NCBI RefSeq assembly: GCF_027497495.1
Contig: NZ_CP114205.1
Location: 3,906,001-3,970,000 of the forward strand
Direction of reading: 5' to 3'
Length of the DNA stretch: 64,000 nucleotides
Origin: Streptomyces tubercidicus
Lineage (GTDB): Bacteria; Actinomycetota; Actinomycetes; Streptomycetales; Streptomycetaceae
Part shown: piece after piece, positions 25,295-33,780 of the stretch
Position numbering within the stretch: the first letter of the stretch is position 1
How the letters are laid out: each line of letters starts with the position of its first letter
Made by a program: the position numbers and the translations under genes
The notes under the pieces: model-generated
Told to the model about the DNA's origin: nothing
Database searches by the model: none
What the model saw: the letters and a program-made list of their open reading frames with translations, nothing else

Positions 25295-26212
25295 TCACGC
25301 CCGGACCACGGGCTCCTGGATTTCCGTGACCCATTTTTCCTGGTCCGGTGGGCACTCCAGATACAGCTCGCGGGCGTATCCGGCGGAGCGATAGCCGTTG
25401 TCGTCGATCCAGTGGGCGAGATTCTGGGCGGTGGGCAGGATGCGGCTCATCGGGCCGTGGTGCACCACCGTGGCGGCGGCGGCCAGGCCGGGGAGGGTGA
25501 CGATGGTGAAGCCGAGGCCGGAGGTGCCGCCAGTTGTGGCGCCGGCTGTGGCAGCGGGCGTCGCGCCCGCCTTTGCCAGGGCCTCTTCGGTGATCACCAT
25601 TCCCGCGTGCACGACGATGGCGTCCTTGCTGTCGTGCTCATCGGCCATCCGGCCGCTTCCCTCGCCCGGCTCCGGTGCGTCCTCGTAGTACGCCAGGCCC
25701 GGCCCCGCCGGGGTCACCCCCGCCGTCTCCAGCAGTCGGCACAGTTCGGCGTAGAGCGGCGTGATCACCGGGCCGATGTCCTCGGGGCCGTAACTGGCGG
25801 CGGTCCCGCTCAGCTCCGCGAGCAGTACCGTTCCGGTGGGTTTGACCACCACATCGTCGGCAGACATGCGTCCCTCACTCTCGATCGTCCGGAGCCTCGC
25901 CTCGACCTGCGCCAGCCGCGCACCCGCCGCCGTCAGCGCCGCCGACAGCTCCGCCTGCCGCAGCCGCAGCATCCCGCGCAGCTCCGGCACGCTCACCTCC
26001 TCGGCCAGGATCGCCCCCACCTGCTGGAGGCTGAATCCGAGGTCCTTGAGCGCGATGATGCGGTTGAGCCGGGCGAGCTGGGCCGCCTCGTAGAAGCGGT
26101 AGCCGGTGACGGGGTCCGTACGGGCCGGGCGCAGCAGCCCGATCGCGTCGTAATGGCGCAGCATGCGGGCCGACACCCGGCCGTACTGGGCGAAGTCTCC
26201 GATGGTGAACAT
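25295..26212 (-). CDS. MerR family regulator with GyrI-like effector domain
   Basis: 305 residues from the ATG at 26212. The MerR DNA-binding domain is FTIGDFAQYGRVSARMLRHY then DAIGLLRPARTDPVTGYRFY (residues 2-42), followed by a dimerisation helix with the sequence LRTIESEGRM. The C-terminal half (about 145-305) resembles the GyrI/BmrR multidrug-binding domain, with TVVHHGPMSRILPTAQNLAHW and ARELYLECPP. Such regulators bind hydrophobic cations and activate exporters, but no target gene is obviously next to it. A longer reading from upstream would pass through the dyad at 26224-26239 and is rejected. Confidence 0.88.
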   Translation of the reverse strand: MFTIGDFAQYGRVSARMLRHYDAIGLLRPARTDPVTGYRFYEAAQLARLNRIIALKDLGFSLQQVGAILAEEVSVPELRGMLRLRQAELSAALTAAGARLAQVEARLRTIESEGRMSADDVVVKPTGTVLLAELSGTAASYGPEDIGPVITPLYAELCRLLETAGVTPAGPGLAYYEDAPEPGEGSGRMADEHDSKDAIVVHAGMVITEEALAKAGATPAATAGATTGGTSGLGFTIVTLPGLAAAATVVHHGPMSRILPTAQNLAHWIDDNGYRSAGYARELYLECPPDQEKWVTEIQEPVVRA

Positions 26213-26223
26213 GACGCCTTCCA

Positions 26224-26247
26224 GTGGAGTGCTTTCCACAGTGTCAA
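26224..26247. promoter_or_regulatory. candidate MerR operator-promoter
   Basis: On the leftward strand TTGACA (26247-26242) is followed immediately by a dyad with arms GTGGA and TCCAC (26235-26239 and 26224-26228) spaced six bases. A dyad just downstream of the -35 box is the classic MerR arrangement. It lies 12 bases before the ATG, so the -10 would be very close to or within the start. Autoregulation is inferred. Confidence 0.35.
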
Positions 26248-26530
26248 GGTCAAGGGCGGGCGGCCATGTGCGAGGGACCGGGTGGGGCATGGGGTGGGGC
26301 ATCGGGTGGGTCATGGGGGCCGTGGCCGGGCCGCCCGTGCCCTGGAGTAATCGCCGCCGCACAATCGGCCACCGGGCGGCAGCATCGCGTCAAGTAGTGT
26401 CCGCAACCCGTCAATGACGCGTCAGTGAGCGGCGGAGGCGTCCGTTCCCCGGGCATAGCGTCAGAGCCGAGCCCCGGCGTACGCGTTTTCCACCGGTCCG
26501 GGGCCGATGTTCTGTCCGAGGAGCAACGCC

Positions 26531-26929
26531 GTGTCCCACCCTCTGTACGCGGAAGATCCCGAACCTGCCGAACGTGTCCCGGCCGGGCTTCTCTTCGTTC
26601 CTGTCCGGTCGGGCCCCGCGGGCTGTACGGCCCGTCTGTTCCGCACTCCGCTCGGCGGCCGTACCGCCGTCGCCTTCACCTCGCCGCAGCGGCTGGCCGC
26701 GGCCCTCGGCGGCGGCCAGCCCTGGGTCAGGCTCTCCGAGCCCGCGCTGCGGGCGCTCGCCGAACCTGTCGGAGCGACGACCCTGACCGTCGATCCCCGG
26801 GTCGCCCCTGACGTTCCCCGGGTCGTCCCCGACGTTCCCCGGTCCGTCCCCGACGTTCCCCGGTCCGTCCCCGATGTTCCCCGGCTTGTCCCTGACGTTC
26901 CCCGTGTGCACCACCTACGGGCCGTCTGA
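26531..26929 (+). CDS. SAV_915 family protein with C-terminal heptad repeat
   Basis: About 132 residues from the GTG that follows GAGGAG. The first 85 residues (SHPLYAEDPEPAERVPAGLL, VPVRSGPAGCTARLFRTPLG, TAVAFTSPQRLAAALG) match the SAV_915/SseB-like small domain found in Streptomyces. The C-terminus is a repeat of V/S-x-P-D-V-P-R, five units, encoded by the 21-bp tandem at 26801-26905. The function is unknown. It ends 16 bases before the decarboxylase-like gene, suggesting a two-gene unit. Confidence 0.75.
   Translation: MSHPLYAEDPEPAERVPAGLLFVPVRSGPAGCTARLFRTPLGGRTAVAFTSPQRLAAALGGGQPWVRLSEPALRALAEPVGATTLTVDPRVAPDVPRVVPDVPRSVPDVPRSVPDVPRLVPDVPRVHHLRAV
26801..26905 (+). repeat. 21-bp tandem repeat, five units (in-frame)
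   Basis: Five 21-base units of the form GTCGTCCCCGACGTTCCCCG plus G, differing at a few positions. They encode PDVPR-containing heptads at the end of the SAV_915 protein. As the unit is a multiple of three, copy number can change without a frameshift, a likely length-variable locus. Confidence 0.85.
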
Positions 26930-26945
26930 GGAAGGGGTGACCGCC

Positions 26946-28388
26946 ATGAGTCACAGCACTCTGCCCCCGGCCGGCCGCGTGACCGGTGCCCCGCCGCGGG
27001 CCACCGCCGTCGCGCCCCCGCCGCTCACCGCGGCCCGGCCCCGTACCGCCGCCCCGCCCCGTACGGCCGCTGCCCCGCCGCCGTCCGGCAGCGAGCCGCG
27101 GTCCATCTGGCCCGCGTCCGCGGCACCGGTCGGCCCTGACGACCTCGCCATCGGCGGCGTCCCGCTCACCAAGCTGGCCGACCGCTTCGGCACCCCCGCC
27201 TACGTCCTGGACGAGGACGAAGTACGCCACCGCTGCCGCGCCTACCTACGGGCTTTCCCTGATGCCGAGGTCTACTACGCGGCCAAGGCCTTCCTGTGCC
27301 GCGCGATGGTGCGCTGGGTGCAGGAGGAGGGGCTGGGGCTGGACGTCTGCTCCGCCGGAGAGCTGGAACTGGCCGTCACCACCGGTTTCCCGCCCGAGCG
27401 GATCGTGCTGCACGGCAACGCCAAGAGCCCCGCCGACCTGCGCGCCGCGCTGCGGCTGGGCGTCGGCCGGATCGTCATCGACAGCACCTCGGAGATCGCC
27501 CGGCTGGCCGCCGCGGTCCCGGCGGGCAGCCGACAGAAGGTACTGATCCGGGTCGTGCCGGGGATCGCCGCCGGGGGCCACGCCAAGATCCGTACGGGCA
27601 CCGACGACCAGAAGTTCGGCCTGTCGATCGCCGACGGCTCCGCCCAGCACGCCATCGCCCGGGTGCTCGGCCAGCCGCGGCTCGAACTGACGGGCCTGCA
27701 CTGCCACTTGGGCTCGCAGATCACCACCGTCAAGCCGTATCTGTCGGCGGTACGACGACTGATCGGCCTGCTCGCCCGGGTCCGGGAGCACCACGGCGTC
27801 ACGCTGCCGGAACTGGACCTCGGCGGCGGCCATGGCGTCGCCTATTGCCCGGGCGAGCCCGCGCTCGACCTCGCTTCCCTCGGCACCAAGATCCGCGCCG
27901 AACTGGCCGGCGGCTGTGCGGCGGCCGGGCTGCCGGTGCCCCGGCTCGCCGTCGAACCGGGCCGCGCCATCGCGGGCCCGGCCGGGGTCGTCCTCTACCG
28001 GGTGCTGTCCGTCAAACGGACCGGCTCCCACACCTTCGTGGCGGTGGACGGCGGGATGAGCGACAACCCGCGGCCCGCGCTCTACGGGGTGCGCTATGCG
28101 CCCCGGCTGGTCGGCCGCGCCTCGGCGGCCGCGCCGGAACCCGTCACCGTCGTCGGGCGGCACTGCGAGGCCGGCGATGTCCTCGCCCCGGACGCCCAAC
28201 TGCCCGGCGACATCCGCCCCGGCGATCTGCTGGCCGTTCCCGTCGCCGGTGCGTACCACCTCTCGATGGCCTCCGGCTACAACCTCGTCGGCCGGCCGCC
28301 GGTCATCGCCGTCACGGAAGGGCGCGCCCGTCTTCTCGTACGGCGCGAATCCCTCGCGGACATCCAGGAGCGGGATATCGGGATGTGA
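26946..28388 (+). CDS. diaminopimelate-decarboxylase-like PLP enzyme
   Basis: 480 residues, fold type III (alanine racemase-like). After a 65-residue Pro/Ala/Thr/Arg-rich extension come TPAYVLDEDEVRHRCRAY, the PLP lysine in YYAAKAFLC (Lys114), HCHLGSQ, the phosphate-binding GGGHGVAY, VEPGRAIAGPAG, and the active-site CEAGDVLA and GAYHLSMASGYN. The set matches LysA, which makes lysine from meso-diaminopimelate. It is not in a thrC-hom-lysA context, so it may be a second copy or act on another amino acid or a conjugate. The ATG follows GAAGGGG closely after the SAV_915 gene. Confidence 0.85.
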   Translation: MSHSTLPPAGRVTGAPPRATAVAPPPLTAARPRTAAPPRTAAAPPPSGSEPRSIWPASAAPVGPDDLAIGGVPLTKLADRFGTPAYVLDEDEVRHRCRAYLRAFPDAEVYYAAKAFLCRAMVRWVQEEGLGLDVCSAGELELAVTTGFPPERIVLHGNAKSPADLRAALRLGVGRIVIDSTSEIARLAAAVPAGSRQKVLIRVVPGIAAGGHAKIRTGTDDQKFGLSIADGSAQHAIARVLGQPRLELTGLHCHLGSQITTVKPYLSAVRRLIGLLARVREHHGVTLPELDLGGGHGVAYCPGEPALDLASLGTKIRAELAGGCAAAGLPVPRLAVEPGRAIAGPAGVVLYRVLSVKRTGSHTFVAVDGGMSDNPRPALYGVRYAPRLVGRASAAAPEPVTVVGRHCEAGDVLAPDAQLPGDIRPGDLLAVPVAGAYHLSMASGYNLVGRPPVIAVTEGRARLLVRRESLADIQERDIGM

Positions 28389-28624
28389 GGGAGGTGAGGG
28401 AGGTGAGGCAGGTGAGCTGAGGGGCCGCCGCCGCAGCCTGTGGGAGGGGCGGCGGCGGGCCCCGCGGGCCTCTCGGCCCCCTCGGATCCCTCGGGCCCCC
28501 TTCAGCCCCTTCCCGCGGGCGGCGTTTTCGGGAGCAATTCCGTGTACGCTGAATGGATCAGTTGTAGGATGACTGGGCAACCGGCGCGACGGTCGACGTG
28601 GCAGTCGACGTGGACGGGGTGGAA

Positions 28625-29335
28625 ATGACACTGCAGGCAGCAGGACGGCAGTCCTTGGTGGACACCGTCGTCGACGCCCTGCGGTCCCAGCTGACGGGCG
28701 GGGAGTGGAAGGTGGGGGCCCGGATCCCCACCGAGCATGCGCTCGCCGAGCAGCTCCAGGTCGGCCGGAACACCGTTCGCGAGGCGGTACGGGTCCTCGT
28801 GCACGCCGGAATGCTGCGCTCACGCCAGGGCGAGGGCACCTTCGTCGTCTCCACCGCGGACCCGGGCGACATCATGCGCGGCATCCAGCGGGCCGGGATC
28901 CGCGACGTACTGGAGCTGCGGATCGCGCTGGAGGCGGAGGCCGCCCGGCTGGCCGCGCTGCGCCACCGGCCCGAGGATCTGGAGCGGATGCAGGCCGCCC
29001 TGGACGCCGTGGCCGAGCTGGCGGACGCGGAGGGACAGCCCGACTCGGGCAGTACGGAACTCTACGCCGATCATGACGTCGCCTTCCACAGGGCCGTCGT
29101 CGAAGCCGCGCACAACACCGCGCTGACGGCGACCTACGGCTGGTTCAGCAGCTCGGTGCGGGAGGCGCTGGTCAGCTCGCTCGACGATCAGGCGATGCCG
29201 AAGATCGTGCACGGCGATCACCGCGCGGTCATGGATGCCATCGCGACCGGCGACCCGGAAGCCGCGGAGCGCGCCACCCGCGCACTGCTCGACAAGCCGA
29301 AACGGGCCGTGGAGGCCCTGCTGGACGCCGACTGA
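28625..29335 (+). CDS. GntR-family (FadR subfamily, FCD domain) regulator
   Basis: 236 residues. The winged HTH is LVDTVVDALRSQLTGGEWKV then IPTEHALAEQLQVGRNTVRE (residues 9-55). The all-helical FCD domain includes DVLELRIALEAEAARLAALR, HDVAFHRAVVEAAHN and HGDHRAVMDAIATGDPEAAE, which carries the metal-binding His/Asp set. FadR-type regulators sense acids such as organic or fatty acids. A -10-like TAGGAT is at 28565-28570. The MFS gene begins 178 bases downstream on the same strand and is the probable target. Confidence 0.9.
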   Translation: MTLQAAGRQSLVDTVVDALRSQLTGGEWKVGARIPTEHALAEQLQVGRNTVREAVRVLVHAGMLRSRQGEGTFVVSTADPGDIMRGIQRAGIRDVLELRIALEAEAARLAALRHRPEDLERMQAALDAVAELADAEGQPDSGSTELYADHDVAFHRAVVEAAHNTALTATYGWFSSSVREALVSSLDDQAMPKIVHGDHRAVMDAIATGDPEAAERATRALLDKPKRAVEALLDAD

Positions 29336-29345
29336 GGCTGGTCCC

Positions 29346-29470
29346 TCACTTCCCCCACTTCCCCCACTTCCCCCACTTCTCCTTCGTCGCCCTCTGCGGT
29401 CACTCCTTCCACTGACTCCCCATCCCCCTCCCTTCTCTCCGAACAGCACCCTTCTGTCTCCGAACAGCAC
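29346..29470. repeat. pyrimidine-rich repeats between GntR and MFS genes
   Basis: Four copies of a nine-base unit CACTTCCCC lie near 29346-29383, then TCTCCGAACAGCAC occurs twice (29436-29449 and 29457-29470). The region is C/T-rich on the top strand. No gene is seen. It may affect transcription between the two genes. Confidence 0.55.
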
Positions 29471-29513
29471 TCTTCTTCCTTCCCGATTCCGACTCCTGAC
29501 GAGGTATGCGCGC

Positions 29514-30785
29514 ATGGCAGGGCCCAGGTCCGAAGCACCCTTGATAGACGCCGAGGAGGATCTGGTCGCGGCACCACCGGTCGCCGCGGCCCGCCGTCGG
29601 CTGCGGGCCCACCCGGTGCTGGTCATGGCCGGGATCGTGCTTGCCGCGCTCAATATGCGGGCGGCGCTGGCCGGGGTCTCACCGCTGCTCGGTGAGATCG
29701 GCGCCCACTTCCGTCTGACCGCGACGGCCAGCAGCCTGGTGACCACCATCCCGCTGATCTTCATGGGCCTCGGCTCGATCGCCGCGCCGAAGCTGGCACG
29801 ACGCTGGGGCACGGAGACGGTGCTCTGCGGAGCGCTGGTGACGCTGTGCGGCGGCATCGTGCTGCGGATCGCCCCGCCGGTGGTCGCGCTGTTCGCCGGG
29901 TGTGCGGTGGTCGGTGCCTCCATCGCCCTGCTGAATGTGCTGATGCCGGGCCTGATCAAGCGGGACTTCCCGGAGCAGGCCGCGGGGATGACGGCGCTGT
30001 ACTCGACGGCGATGATCCTGGGGGCGACCGTCTCCGCCGCCACTGCCGTCCCGATGGAGAACGCGCTCGGCAACTGGCAGGGCGCGCTGGTCTCCTGGGC
30101 GCTGCTGGCCGCCGTCGCCGCGGTGATCTGGATTCCGCAGACGCTGATGGCCCGGCGCGGCACCGGCCATGGCGCGGCCGCGGCCACCCCCGTACGGCTC
30201 GCCGGGGACGGGCCGCGGCTGAGCCGCTCCCCGCTGGCCTGGCAGGTCACGCTCTTCATGGGCTCGCAGTCGCTGATCGCGTACGTGAACATCGCCTGGA
30301 TGCCGACGATCTTCACCGACCACGGCATGGGCAAGGGCGAGGCCGGTCTGGTCTTCGCCTTCAGCACGCTGCTGCAGATGGTCGGTTCTTTCGTGGTGCC
30401 GATGCTGGCGGGGCGGATGCGGCGGCAGCGGCTGCTGGGGGTGGCAGTGTCCGCGCTGATGGCCTGCGGAGTGGTCGGCCTGCTGGTGGCGCCGGTGGCC
30501 GGGGCCTGGCTGTGGGCCGTGCTGCTCGGCATCGGGCAGGGCGGCGCGCTGGGCCTGGCCCTGACGATGATGGTGCTGCGCTCCGGCGACGCGCACATCG
30601 CCGCCCGTCTCTCCGGTATGGCGCAGAGCGGCGGTTACCTGCTGGCCGCCGTCGGTCCCCTGGCTCTCGGCGCCGTCCACCAGGTCACCGGCGGCTGGAC
30701 CGTCCCCCTCGTACTGCTGCTCGCCGTCTGCGCCGGGCTGGCCCTGCTGGGCATGGGCGCGGGCCGGGACCGACGGATCGGCTGA
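29514..30785 (+). CDS. MFS transporter, CynX/NimT type
   Basis: 423 residues with about 12 membrane helices. The N-terminal half has MAGIVLAALNMRAALAGVSP followed by LLGEIGAHFRLTATASSLVT, the family hallmark in cyanate and nitroimidazole transporters. The loop LARRWGTETVLCGAL takes the place of motif A. The second half begins WQVTLFMGSQSLIAYVNIAW. It probably imports or exports a small organic acid or related compound. ATG follows GAGG. The preceding FadR-type regulator is the likely controller. Confidence 0.88.
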   Translation: MAGPRSEAPLIDAEEDLVAAPPVAAARRRLRAHPVLVMAGIVLAALNMRAALAGVSPLLGEIGAHFRLTATASSLVTTIPLIFMGLGSIAAPKLARRWGTETVLCGALVTLCGGIVLRIAPPVVALFAGCAVVGASIALLNVLMPGLIKRDFPEQAAGMTALYSTAMILGATVSAATAVPMENALGNWQGALVSWALLAAVAAVIWIPQTLMARRGTGHGAAAATPVRLAGDGPRLSRSPLAWQVTLFMGSQSLIAYVNIAWMPTIFTDHGMGKGEAGLVFAFSTLLQMVGSFVVPMLAGRMRRQRLLGVAVSALMACGVVGLLVAPVAGAWLWAVLLGIGQGGALGLALTMMVLRSGDAHIAARLSGMAQSGGYLLAAVGPLALGAVHQVTGGWTVPLVLLLAVCAGLALLGMGAGRDRRIG

Positions 30786-30869
30786 CGGCGGGGGCGCTGA
30801 CGGGGGCGCCGGCTGACGGGGGCGTCGGCTGACGGCGGGGCGGCTGGACACGGGGCGGCTGGACGCGGC
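30779..30869. repeat. GGCTGACGGGGGCG-type short tandem repeats
   Basis: Several imperfect copies of a 14-16 base unit (GGCTGACGGCGGGG and variants, then GGCTGGACACGGGGC) start at the MFS stop codon. Probably a slippage-prone intergenic repeat. The rest of 30870-31036 holds no gene. Confidence 0.5.
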
Positions 30870-31036
30870 TCGGGTGGCGGCCGAGCGGAGCGACCGGGGC
30901 GCTGCCCGTATCCCCGGGCCGCCCCCAACCCCGCAGGTGGCGGGCGCATGGCGAGCTGGTGAAGGATCTTCGCGGTCGGCAACGATCCGGCGGCGGCCGC
31001 CCCCGCGTCCCGGCGGGCTCGCCTACCGTGCTCCGC

Positions 31037-31879
31037 ATGAGCGATGTTCCGCACACCGTTCGCCGGCCAGGGCCGCGGTTCTCCCGCACCGGCCGGCTCC
31101 TTCTTGTTGCCCTGCTGGTCGTCCTGGTCGTCCTCGTCGTGCTGGCCGTCCTGCTGCTGCCGCGCTTGCTGCGCGGGTGGCAGCCCGAGCAGACGCTGAC
31201 CGTCCCGGAAGGGCAGCGGGCCACCCAGATCTACGCCGCCGCCGACAAGGCCCTGCACCTGCCCGCCGGGTCCACCGCGAAGGCCGCCAAGCGCGCGCAT
31301 CTCCCGCTGCCGGCCAAGGCGAAGGGCAATCCGGAGGGCTATCTCTTCCCGGCAACCTATCCGGTCAACTCGGACACCACCCCGGCGTCGCTGCTCTCGT
31401 ACATGGTCAAAACCGCCGAAGAGCGGCTCGCCGCCGACGGCAGCACCTCCTACCGGACGGTCGTCATCGCCAGCATCGTGCAGGCCGAGGCGGACCGGCC
31501 GGCCGATATGGGCAAGGTCGCCCGGGTCATCGACAACCGGCTGGCGCACCATATGCCGCTGCAGATGGACTCGACGATCAACTACGCGCTGGGCCGCAGC
31601 ACGCTCCGCACCAGCCACGCCGACACCAGGACCAAGAACCCGTACAACACCTACCGCTACCAGGGTCTGCCGCCGACGCCGATCGACAATCCCGGTGCGG
31701 AGGCGCTGAAGGCGGCCGGGGCGCCGCCCGCCGGTGACTGGCTCTACTTCGTCACCGTCACACCGGGCGACACCCGCTTCACCGGCGACTACCAGGAGCA
31801 TCTGCGTAACGTACGGGAGTTCAACGAGCGGCAGCGCAGCACCGGGAGCGGCGGGAAGAGTGGCGGGGGCGGGGCGTAG
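31037..31879 (+). CDS. short MltG/YceG-like endolytic transglycosylase
   Basis: 280 residues. One membrane helix at about 20-43 (RLLLVALLVVLVVLVVLAVL) anchors an extracytoplasmic YceG domain. The catalytic Glu is in ASIVQAEADR (Glu151), and the peptidoglycan-binding signatures are MPLQMDSTINYALG and NPYNTYRYQGLPPTPIDNPG. MltG cuts nascent glycan strands and sets their length. The usual Streptomyces MltG is far longer with a large cytoplasmic extension, so this is probably a second, short paralogue. The -10-like TACCGT (31024-31029) ends seven bases before ATG, with no ribosome-binding site, suggesting a leaderless message. Confidence 0.82.
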   Translation: MSDVPHTVRRPGPRFSRTGRLLLVALLVVLVVLVVLAVLLLPRLLRGWQPEQTLTVPEGQRATQIYAAADKALHLPAGSTAKAAKRAHLPLPAKAKGNPEGYLFPATYPVNSDTTPASLLSYMVKTAEERLAADGSTSYRTVVIASIVQAEADRPADMGKVARVIDNRLAHHMPLQMDSTINYALGRSTLRTSHADTRTKNPYNTYRYQGLPPTPIDNPGAEALKAAGAPPAGDWLYFVTVTPGDTRFTGDYQEHLRNVREFNERQRSTGSGGKSGGGGA

Positions 31880-31966
31880 GGGGGCCTGTCCGAGGGGCCG
31901 GCGCGCCCTGGCCCGGTGGGCGCGGGGCGGCCGTGCGGCCCCCGCTGCCCCGCCGCCCGGACGTTT

Positions 31967-32743
31967 CTACTCCTCGCCCGACAGGGTGTGCGCCTTCAGT
32001 CGACGGGCGGCATACCAGGTGGCGGCACCCGTCAGCCCCACCAACAGGCAGAGGGCAAGCGGCAGTTGGACATCGGAGGTGAGCGCACCCTCCGCGGCCG
32101 CCTTCTGGCCTATCGCCAGTGCCCACTGCTGGATGCTGAGGGTCTTCGCGCCCGGGATGAGCGTCCCCACGAACGCCTCCCAGATCAGGGCGTAGACCAG
32201 GCCGAAGACGACGGCATGCCGGGTGACCGTGCCGAAGAGCAGGAAGAGGGCGCTGTAGGCGACCGAGGCGACGGCCGCCGCCACCGCGTATCCCACGGCC
32301 ATCTGCTGGCTGTTGCCGTTGAGGAGGAAGCCGGCGAGCAGGACGGGGAGGGCGGAGAAGGTGACCGTGACGCCTATCGCGACCAGGAGTTTGGTGAGGA
32401 TGATCGTCGGCCGCGGCACCGGCTTGGCAAGGAGGTAGACGACCGAGCCGTCGTCGATCTCCGGGCCGATCGCGCCCGTACCGGCGATGACGCCGATCAG
32501 CGGCACCATCGTGCCCAGCGCGAAACCGCCCAGGATGCCGCCGGCGGTGGCGTCGTCGGCGCCGGTCAGCGTGCGGACGGCCACCGCGAGCACGACCAGC
32601 AGGGCGGGCAGCGCGAAGAGGATCAGGGCCCGCCGCCGGCCGAGCAGGGCGCGGTAGGTGAGCCGGGCGACGGTCGGGTGGAACAGCGAGAACTTGGGTG
32701 CGCCGGAGGGCGCGGTCCGGGCCGCCGGAGTGGTCGTGGACAT
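31967..32743 (-). CDS. ABC-2 type transporter permease
   Basis: 258 residues with about six membrane helices: near 38-58, 80-100, 120-140, 152-172, 178-200 and 225-245. The N-terminus FSLFHPTVARLTYRALLGRR is typical of ABC-2 permeases in Streptomyces. The motif PEIDDGSVVYLLAKPVPRPTII is the usual cytoplasmic loop after helix 2. It ends the leftward four-gene cluster and is paired with the ATPase whose stop lies 22 bases upstream. The substrate is unknown. Confidence 0.88.
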   Translation of the reverse strand: MSTTTPAARTAPSGAPKFSLFHPTVARLTYRALLGRRRALILFALPALLVVLAVAVRTLTGADDATAGGILGGFALGTMVPLIGVIAGTGAIGPEIDDGSVVYLLAKPVPRPTIILTKLLVAIGVTVTFSALPVLLAGFLLNGNSQQMAVGYAVAAAVASVAYSALFLLFGTVTRHAVVFGLVYALIWEAFVGTLIPGAKTLSIQQWALAIGQKAAAEGALTSDVQLPLALCLLVGLTGAATWYAARRLKAHTLSGEE

Positions 32744-32765
32744 GCGTCAGGGCTCCTTTCAGGCC

Positions 32766-33677
32766 TCAGGCCGCTACGAGGTAGGAGAAGACGGATTCCA
32801 GCGACTCGTCGGAGGGCGAGACCGTCAGAAGGCGGATGCCGTGGTCGCGGGCGACCCGCGGCAGGAGTTCGGTGAAGCGGCCGAAGTCGACCGCCTGGAT
32901 GCGCAGCGCGCCCTCGGTGAAATCCACCTCGATACCGGCCGTCGAGGGGTCGGCGATCAGCGCACCGGCCAGCGCCCGGTCGTTGTCGGACCGGACCAGA
33001 TAGCGGTGCGGGCGGTCCGTCATCAGCCGGCGGATCTTGCGGAAGTCGCCGGACGCGGCATGCCGTCCCGCCACCACCACCTCGATGTGCGCGGCGAGTT
33101 GCTCGACCTCTTCGAGGATGTGCGAGGAGAACAGGACCGTACGGCCCTCGTCGCCCATCCGCCGCAGCAGCTCCATCAGCTGCATCCGCTGGCGGGGGTC
33201 CATCCCGTTGAACGGCTCGTCCAGCAGCAGCACCGACGGGTCGTGGACCAGCGCGGACGCCATCTTCACCCGCTGCCGCATGCCCTTGCTGTACGTCGAG
33301 ATCTTGCGGTGCTGGGCGTACTCCATCTCGACGGTGGCCAGCGCCCTGGTCGCCTCCGCCCGGCCCAGGCCGTGCAACTCGGCGTTGGCGAGCACGAATT
33401 CGCGCCCGGTGAGGAAGTCGTACATCGCCTCGCGCTCCGGGACGATGCCGATGTGGCGGTAGATGCCGGCGTTGCGCCAGATCGTCGTCCCGTCGAGGGT
33501 GACGGACCCGTTGGAGGGCGCGAGGAAGCCGCCCATCATGTTGATGAGGGTGGACTTGCCGGCGCCATTGGGGCCGAGCAGGCCGGTCACGCCGGGGCCG
33601 ATGGTCATGGTGATGTCGTTGACGGCAACGACATTGCCGAACCAGCGGGAGACATGGTCGATGTGCAGAGTCGTCAT
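32766..33677 (-). CDS. ABC transporter ATP-binding protein
   Basis: 303 residues. Walker A is LLGPNGAGKSTLIN (about residues 36-49), the signature is YSKGMRQRVKMASALVHDP, Walker B is VLLLDEPFNGMDPRQ and the switch His is in LFSSHILEEVEQL. The C-terminal 90 residues form an extra domain common in drug/lantibiotic-type exporters. It pairs with the permease 22 bases downstream. The gene begins MTTLHIDHVSRWFG. Confidence 0.93.
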   Translation of the reverse strand: MTTLHIDHVSRWFGNVVAVNDITMTIGPGVTGLLGPNGAGKSTLINMMGGFLAPSNGSVTLDGTTIWRNAGIYRHIGIVPEREAMYDFLTGREFVLANAELHGLGRAEATRALATVEMEYAQHRKISTYSKGMRQRVKMASALVHDPSVLLLDEPFNGMDPRQRMQLMELLRRMGDEGRTVLFSSHILEEVEQLAAHIEVVVAGRHAASGDFRKIRRLMTDRPHRYLVRSDNDRALAGALIADPSTAGIEVDFTEGALRIQAVDFGRFTELLPRVARDHGIRLLTVSPSDESLESVFSYLVAA

Positions 33678-33780
33678 GGGCGCGGCCCATTCCTTCGGAG
33701 GGTGGTGGCGGGCGACAGACAGAAGGCGCAGGGGCGCAGCCCATCCCTGGGAAGGGCGGTGGTGGGTGACGGGTGGGAAG

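Noticed and set aside
26415..26424. Palindrome TGACGCGTCA near the MerR and SAV_915 genes
   Set aside because: Only 10 bases, can occur by chance in GC-rich DNA, and no promoter element lines up with it.
26801..26905. Tandem units could be taken for a CRISPR array
   Set aside because: Contiguous 21-bp repeats without spacers and in frame with the coding sequence.
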